Source of the DNA: an uncultured Desulfobacterium sp.
Lineage (GTDB): Bacteria > Desulfobacterota > Desulfobacteria > Desulfobacterales > Desulfobacteraceae
Length of the DNA stretch: 11,242 bases
Reading direction: 5' to 3'
Assembly (NCBI GenBank): GCA_937124525.1
Contig: CAKZLA010000574.1
Coordinates: 1 to 11,242, forward strand
The notes beneath the pieces are model-generated. The model saw only the letters and a program-made list of their open reading frames with translations, did not search any database and was not told where the DNA came from. Numbering within the stretch: position 1 is the first letter of the stretch; every line of letters starts with the position of its first letter. This document shows positions 7,857-11,242 of this stretch, piece by piece. The position numbers and the translations under genes are program-made.

Positions 7857-7885
7857 TTGAATCTTTACGCCACTCATGATATGAA
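7857..7885 (+). promoter_or_regulatory. Putative sigma70 promoter for ftsY-yebG
   Basis: TTGAAT (7857-7862), a 17-base spacer and TATGAA (7880-7885) would give a transcript beginning near 7892, about 45 bases ahead of the TTG start of ftsY. The match is fair (five of six and four of six) and the position is sensible. Confidence 0.4.
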
Positions 7886-7937
7886 AATGACCTGACGTAT
7901 TTAATTTTAAAAAATAACCTGTTTGGAGATATAAATA

Positions 7938-8846
7938 TTGGGAATTTTTAACAGTCTGAAAAAAGGACTCAGCAAAACCCGGGAAATCCTTCTCACCGAC
8001 GTAAATGATCTGTTTTCCCCGGAAAGGGCAATTGATGACGACCTCCTGGAAGAACTGGAGGAGATCCTGATCATGTCGGATCTTGGCATGGATGTCACTA
8101 TGGAAATCATGGAAAAAATATCCAGAAAAGCCAAAAAATTGAAGACAGCGGATGAGCTTAAATCCATTCTCAAAGAGGAACTTAAATCTCTGTTTCCCCA
8201 GACCCCGTCCATTGAAACCCAACCACAAACCACCGGCCCCCGGGTGATCATGGTGGTGGGGGTCAATGGCACCGGCAAGACCACCACCCTTGGCAAACTG
8301 GCGGTAAAATTCACGGCCGAAGGCAAAAAAGTTCTCATTGCCGCCGCTGACACCTTCCGGGCAGCTGCCGTTGAGCAGTTGGAGATCTGGGCCAATCGGG
8401 CCCAGGTTAAAATGGTCAAACACAGAGAAGGATCTGACCCGGCTGCGGTGGCCTTTGATGCGGTGGAGGCCTCCATGGCCCGGGGAATTGATATCCTTCT
8501 CATTGACACCGCCGGTCGATTACACACCCAGAAAAACCTTATGGAAGAGCTGAAAAAAATCAAACGATCCGTGGGGAAACGGCTGGCCGGTGCCCCCCAT
8601 GAAGTATTAATGGTGCTGGATGCCACCACCGGACAAAACGCCCTGTCCCAGGCCTCTTTGTTCAATGATGCCGTGGGAATCACAGCCCTTGCCCTGACCA
8701 AGCTTGATGGAACCGCCAAGGGCGGCGTAGTTGCCTCGGTGGCAAGAACCATGGATGTCCCATTGAAATACATTGGTGTGGGAGAAGGGGTGGAAGATCT
8801 ACAGGATTTTGATGCCACCCTGTTTGTCAATGCACTTTTTGATTAG
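7938..8846 (+). CDS. ftsY: Signal recognition particle receptor FtsY
   Basis: This GTPase docks SRP-ribosome complexes at the inner membrane for co-translational insertion of membrane proteins, pairing with Ffh. The N domain helices occupy about 1-85, opening with the membrane-targeting start GIFNSLKKGLSKTR. The G domain shows G1 GVNGTGKTT at 108-116, the SRP-specific DTFRAAA at 138-144, G3 DTAGR at 190-194, G4 TKLDGTAKGG at 254-263, and closing GVGEGVEDLQ at 280-289. At 302 residues it is the short form, without the long acidic A domain of E. coli. The start is TTG (7938-7940), supported by GGAG 9 bases upstream and by the start of homology. The yebG gene follows after 11 bases. Confidence 0.96.
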   Translation: MGIFNSLKKGLSKTREILLTDVNDLFSPERAIDDDLLEELEEILIMSDLGMDVTMEIMEKISRKAKKLKTADELKSILKEELKSLFPQTPSIETQPQTTGPRVIMVVGVNGTGKTTTLGKLAVKFTAEGKKVLIAAADTFRAAAVEQLEIWANRAQVKMVKHREGSDPAAVAFDAVEASMARGIDILLIDTAGRLHTQKNLMEELKKIKRSVGKRLAGAPHEVLMVLDATTGQNALSQASLFNDAVGITALALTKLDGTAKGGVVASVARTMDVPLKYIGVGEGVEDLQDFDATLFVNALFD

Positions 8847-8857
8847 AGGAGTATGAA

Positions 8858-9250
8858 ATGGCTGTCATCGTTAAATATGTCGTTGTCAGAGATGGAGACG
8901 AAAAAATGACATTTGCCACCAAAAAAGAAGCAGATGCCCATGATAAAATGCTGGATATCGCTGAGAATATTTATCATTTTTTAAAGACAAAAGAGATAGA
9001 GATCAACGAAGATCAGATGGATGAACTTTCCCTGTGTCTGGCAAAAAACAAAGATGTGTTACTCCAACTCCTGAAAGGGGGTAAACTACCCCAACAGAGT
9101 AAAGCCACTGCGACAAAAAAGGCGGCAAATCCCACCGCTTTGAAAAAAATGGAAAAAAAAGAAACCAAACCCACCGATCCTGCCGTTGAATCCGATGAAA
9201 AAAGCGGGGATAAAAAGAAAAAGACCGGCAAACAAAAAAAAACCGCCTGA
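8858..9250 (+). CDS. yebG: YebG family protein (DNA-damage-associated) with a lysine-rich C-terminal tail
   Basis: Residues 1-79 match YebG of E. coli closely from memory (MAV-VKYVV-R-G-EKM-F--KKEADA-DKMLD, later LSL-LA--KDVL---LK-GKLP). In E. coli yebG is a LexA-controlled SOS gene; its molecular role is not settled. The core is followed by about 50 residues (81-130) of low complexity with 16 lysines, ending in KKKKTGKQKK, whereas the E. coli protein is about 96 residues with an acidic end. The tail resembles nucleic-acid-binding tails of the histone H1 type, which is inference. AGAGGAG at 8846-8852, directly after the ftsY stop, serves as ribosome site, and the 11-base gap indicates one operon. 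No E. coli-type LexA box is visible. A-runs in the tail-coding part (for example 9144-9162) are prone to frameshift. Confidence 0.88.
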   Translation: MAVIVKYVVVRDGDEKMTFATKKEADAHDKMLDIAENIYHFLKTKEIEINEDQMDELSLCLAKNKDVLLQLLKGGKLPQQSKATATKKAANPTALKKMEKKETKPTDPAVESDEKSGDKKKKTGKQKKTA

Positions 9251-9259
9251 AATAGTACC

Positions 9260-9285
9260 CCCCAAGCCACAATGGTGGGCTGGGG
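9260..9285 (+). terminator. GC-rich stem-loop after yebG (possible 3' end)
   Basis: A 10-bp stem (9260-9270 with 9275-9285) with two single-base bulges and a 4-base AATG loop begins 9 bases after the yebG stop. There is no T-run after it, so it may be an mRNA end stabiliser or a factor-assisted terminator rather than a classic intrinsic one. Confidence 0.35.
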
Positions 9286-9305
9286 ACTAAGCTCTGTATT
9301 CCTAC

Positions 9306-9417
9306 AAGAGTGTACCTTTTTTGCAATATTCTCTCACTTTCAACTCTTAGAGATGGCTTGGAGACGAGGTGTTGAACAGGCTCTTTCCCCCGGGTTATAT
9401 AAAAAGGGTACACTCTT
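9306..9417. repeat. 17-base inverted repeat pair flanking a 78-base core
   Basis: AAGAGTGTACCTTTTTT at 9306-9322 is mirrored at 9401-9417 as AAAAAGGGTACACTCTT, matching over the whole arm apart from one base. Each arm reads GTACC then a T-run going inwards on its own strand. Inside, TTCAAC (9339-9344) can pair with GTTGAA (9371-9376). The unit fills the gap between convergent yebG and ackA. It could be a folded bidirectional terminator, or a small non-autonomous element with terminal repeats; CCTA stands on both outer sides (9301-9304 and 9418-9421). Confidence 0.55.
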
Positions 9418-9429
9418 CCTATAAAGTTA

Positions 9430-10647
9430 TTATGGGGTCTTTTGTGTCTGGAGGATATCAACCACTTCCTGGGCAATCTGGAGTTCCTCATTAGTGGGAA
9501 TCACCCATATTTGCACACGGCTTTCCAATGTGTGAAGGGCCTTGGGTTCTGAAATACTGCCCTGGTTTTTCTCCAGATCCAGTTCCATGCCAAGCCCGGA
9601 CAGATTGGCACACACCTCGGCCCTGACAATGTCATCATTTTCCCCAATGCCAGCGGTGAAAATAATTCCATCCACCCGACCCAGGGCTGCGGTGTAGGCT
9701 CCGATGTACTTCTTCACCTGGTAGGTGAACATATCAAGGGCCAGGGTGGCACGCTGGTCCCCCTTTTCTCCGGCAGCGTGGATATCACGCATGTCATTCA
9801 TGCCGCAAATGCCCTTGAGTCCACTTTTTTTATTAAATACCGTATCCATTTCATCTGCCGTCATCCCGTTGTTTTCCATGACATAGCGCTGGATGGCCGG
9901 ATCAATGTCACCGGTGCGGGTTCCCATCATAACACCGGCAAGGGGGGTCATGCCCATGGAGGTATCAATGCAACGGCCTTTTTCCACAGCAGAAATGGAG
10001 CAGCCATTGCCCAGATGAACTGTGATAAGATTTAATTCATCAATGGCTCTGTCCATGTGGATGGCAGCAGCCCGGGCCACATATTTATGGGAGGTGCCAT
10101 GGAACCCATAGCGACGCACCCGCATCTTTTCATAAAATTCATAGGGCAAGGCATAAAGGAAAGCTTTGGCTGGCATGGTCTGGTGAAATTCAGTGTCAAA
10201 TACGGCAATATTGGGAATTCCGGGAAACAGGGCCTCTGCAACGTCAATGCCCATGAGGTTGGGCGGATTGTGCAGCGGTGCCAAGGGGTTATTTTTTTCA
10301 ATACTTTTTTTAATATCAGCATCAATGATGGTGGCTCCACGAAAATCTTCCCCCCCCTGGACCACCCGGTGGCCAATGGCATTGATCTCATCCTTGTTCT
10401 TTATCACACCGGCATTGGCATCAATGATTAAATCCGCAACCAGGTGCATGGCATCCCGATGATCTGCTATTTTCTCTTCCCGGACAAATTTTTCCGGTGT
10501 GGGGCCGGTGAATTTTTTATGGGTGACCACCCCCAGGGAGTCCCCGATTCTCTCCACAACCCCTCCTGCCATGACCTTGTTTTCCACCATGTTCAAGAGT
10601 TGATATTTTAAGGAAGAGCTTCCGGCATTAATTACAAGTACAATCAT
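9430..10647 (-). CDS. ackA: Acetate kinase
   Basis: It interconverts acetate + ATP and acetyl phosphate + ADP in the cytosol, for acetate formation or activation. Motifs in order: INAGSSSLK at 6-14 (Asn7), HRVVQGG at 93-99 with substrate Arg94, catalytic Asp151 in FDTEFHQTMP, GFHGTSH at 181-187, HLGNGCS at 211-217, TPLAGVMMGTRTGDIDP at 234-250 with the transition-state Arg244, AGIGEN at 332-337, and PTNEE at 384-388 with the metal-binding Glu387. At 405 residues it is full length. The ATG has CAGGA 7 bases upstream. No phosphotransacetylase gene (pta) is adjacent. It lies 39 bases downstream of, and in the same direction as, the broken GntR-type gene, so its original promoter may have been upstream of that regulator. 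Confidence 0.96.
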   Translation of the reverse strand: MIVLVINAGSSSLKYQLLNMVENKVMAGGVVERIGDSLGVVTHKKFTGPTPEKFVREEKIADHRDAMHLVADLIIDANAGVIKNKDEINAIGHRVVQGGEDFRGATIIDADIKKSIEKNNPLAPLHNPPNLMGIDVAEALFPGIPNIAVFDTEFHQTMPAKAFLYALPYEFYEKMRVRRYGFHGTSHKYVARAAAIHMDRAIDELNLITVHLGNGCSISAVEKGRCIDTSMGMTPLAGVMMGTRTGDIDPAIQRYVMENNGMTADEMDTVFNKKSGLKGICGMNDMRDIHAAGEKGDQRATLALDMFTYQVKKYIGAYTAALGRVDGIIFTAGIGENDDIVRAEVCANLSGLGMELDLEKNQGSISEPKALHTLESRVQIWVIPTNEELQIAQEVVDILQTQKTP

Positions 10648-10686
10648 TTTATTTTCCTGTTTTTACACGTTTTTTACATTGATAAA

Positions 10687-11037
10687 TTACGATTCATTTT
10701 CCCGGTTGGCTTTCTGTTTTACAATATCCCGCGATCTCATGGCATGAAATTTAACAATGTAATCCTCCTGAACCGTGTAGGACCAGTGAACATCCTTCAG
10801 CACTGAGGCAGCACCGTTGCAATCGCCTTTTTTTAAGCACTCAATAAAATCAAAATGTTCTTTGCAGTTTCGTTTCTCCCAATCGCTGATATAAATTCTG
10901 CTGGGGAAATCGTACAGGTGCTGCTTCACCGGAAGAATGGTTTTTTTAATCAATACATTGTCCGAAAGATCCACATACACATTGTGAAATTCAAGATTGG
11001 ACTGAAAAAAACATTTATTTAACTTCTGATATTTCAA
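10687..11037 (-). pseudogene. GntR-family regulator remnant: FCD ligand-binding domain only, 5' end lost
   Basis: The frame ends in an FCD domain, the all-helical effector- and metal-binding half of FadR-type GntR repressors: NLEFHNVYVDLSDN at 14-27, EHFDFIECLKKGDCNGAA at 60-77, and KDVHWSYTVQEDYI at 81-94. Candidate metal ligands are Asn14/His18, His61 and His84. The winged-helix DNA-binding half, about 70-100 residues, is absent: the frame meets a TAA at 11043-11041. The only start available at this end is a TTG at 11037 without a ribosome site. The first ~13 residues are probably antisense of the terminase frame on the other strand, so the regulator sequence most likely begins near 10998. 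It sits directly upstream of ackA and may once have controlled it. A working repressor is unlikely in this form. Confidence 0.7.
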
Positions 11038-11242
11038 GGTTTACAGGATATTATAAATATGATGTATCACCATATACACGTGAAGTAATAGATTGTTTAG
11101 ATCCTACTTCACCTGTAGAAATGATTTCTGTAATGAAGTGCGCACAAAGTGGTTTTACACAGGGTGTAATTATACCTGGCATCTGTTATATTATTTCTGA
11201 AACGCCATCTAATATTTTATTTATGGCAGCCGATAAAGAATT
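10995..11242 (+). pseudogene. Phage terminase large subunit (lambda gpA family), 5'-truncated and cut by the window end
   Basis: The + frame from 10995 reads DWTEKNIYLTSDISRFTG, then DVSPYTREVIDCLDP, then VMKCAQSGFTQGVI, and stays open to the edge. This follows the order at the N-terminus of gpA-type terminases, the DNA-packaging motor ATPase: a W...N.YL segment, a conserved Gly, P/R-containing helix start, then a deviant Walker A of the K-x-AQxGxT kind (K from VMK at 11136-11144). The frame opens after TAA at 10947-10949 and has no ATG, GTG or TTG before 11121, so the true start is missing. G+C is about 32% against 43% or more to the left. It is oriented away from ackA and meets the GntR remnant head-to-head. 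Family assignment rests on my reading of about 80 residues; whether the gene is dead or only misjoined cannot be told here. Confidence 0.62.

Noticed and set aside
7907..8830. 307-residue open frame on the - strand
   Set aside because: It is antisense to ftsY, is Ser/Arg-rich in the way mirror frames are, and has no domain.
8829..8846. CTGT-N8 near the end of ftsY as a LexA box for yebG
   Set aside because: The second half reads GCAC instead of ACAG, and the site is within ftsY coding sequence with no promoter beside it.

Overview
The window reads as chromosome from an anaerobic deltaproteobacterium (Desulfobacterota), most likely a sulfate reducer of the Desulfobacterales. The best pointers are a heme b synthase of the siroheme-dependent Ahb pathway (ahbD), a long plant-type pyrophosphate-dependent phosphofructokinase and an acetate kinase. 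This assignment is an inference from gene content. Base composition is moderate until the last ~250 bases, which are clearly AT-richer (I count about 32% G+C over 11041-11220).

Layout. At 18-1160 (+) lies ahbD, closed by a near-perfect intrinsic terminator and followed by a 360-base non-coding gap with a long imperfect palindrome. From 6505 down to 1521 (-) runs a polar amino-acid ABC transporter in the order binding protein, permease, ATPase, and then the phosphofructokinase gene only 53 bases further on. The binding-protein gene is separated from the permease by a 265-base segment with stem-loops and a terminator, which would let the binding protein be made in excess. The permease and ATPase genes overlap by 4 bases (ATGA). 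The permease carries an extra beta-rich domain between its first membrane helix and its transport domain. At 6780-7760 (-) is a BASS/YfeH-type membrane transporter with a GTG start, divergent from ftsY (SRP receptor, TTG start, 7938-8846 +). ftsY is followed after 11 bases by yebG, the small SOS-associated protein, here with a lysine-rich tail. A 179-base gap holding a long-spaced inverted repeat separates yebG from ackA (9430-10647, -), which lies 39 bases downstream of a GntR-type regulator remnant.

The right edge is the oddest part. The GntR remnant keeps only its ligand-binding FCD domain. At about position 10995 it runs head-to-head into an AT-rich open frame on the + strand that reads as the start of a phage terminase large subunit (lambda gpA family). 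Both genes lack their 5' ends at the same place, so this is either an illegitimate recombination scar involving phage DNA or a chimeric assembly join.

Functionally the window is mostly housekeeping: heme synthesis, glycolysis or gluconeogenesis with pyrophosphate, amino-acid uptake, membrane-protein targeting and acetate/acetyl-phosphate metabolism. I saw no tRNA, rRNA, CRISPR array, transposase or defence system. The observations most worth checking are the GntR/terminase junction, the extra domain in the permease, the YebG tail, and the two inverted-repeat structures in the gaps.
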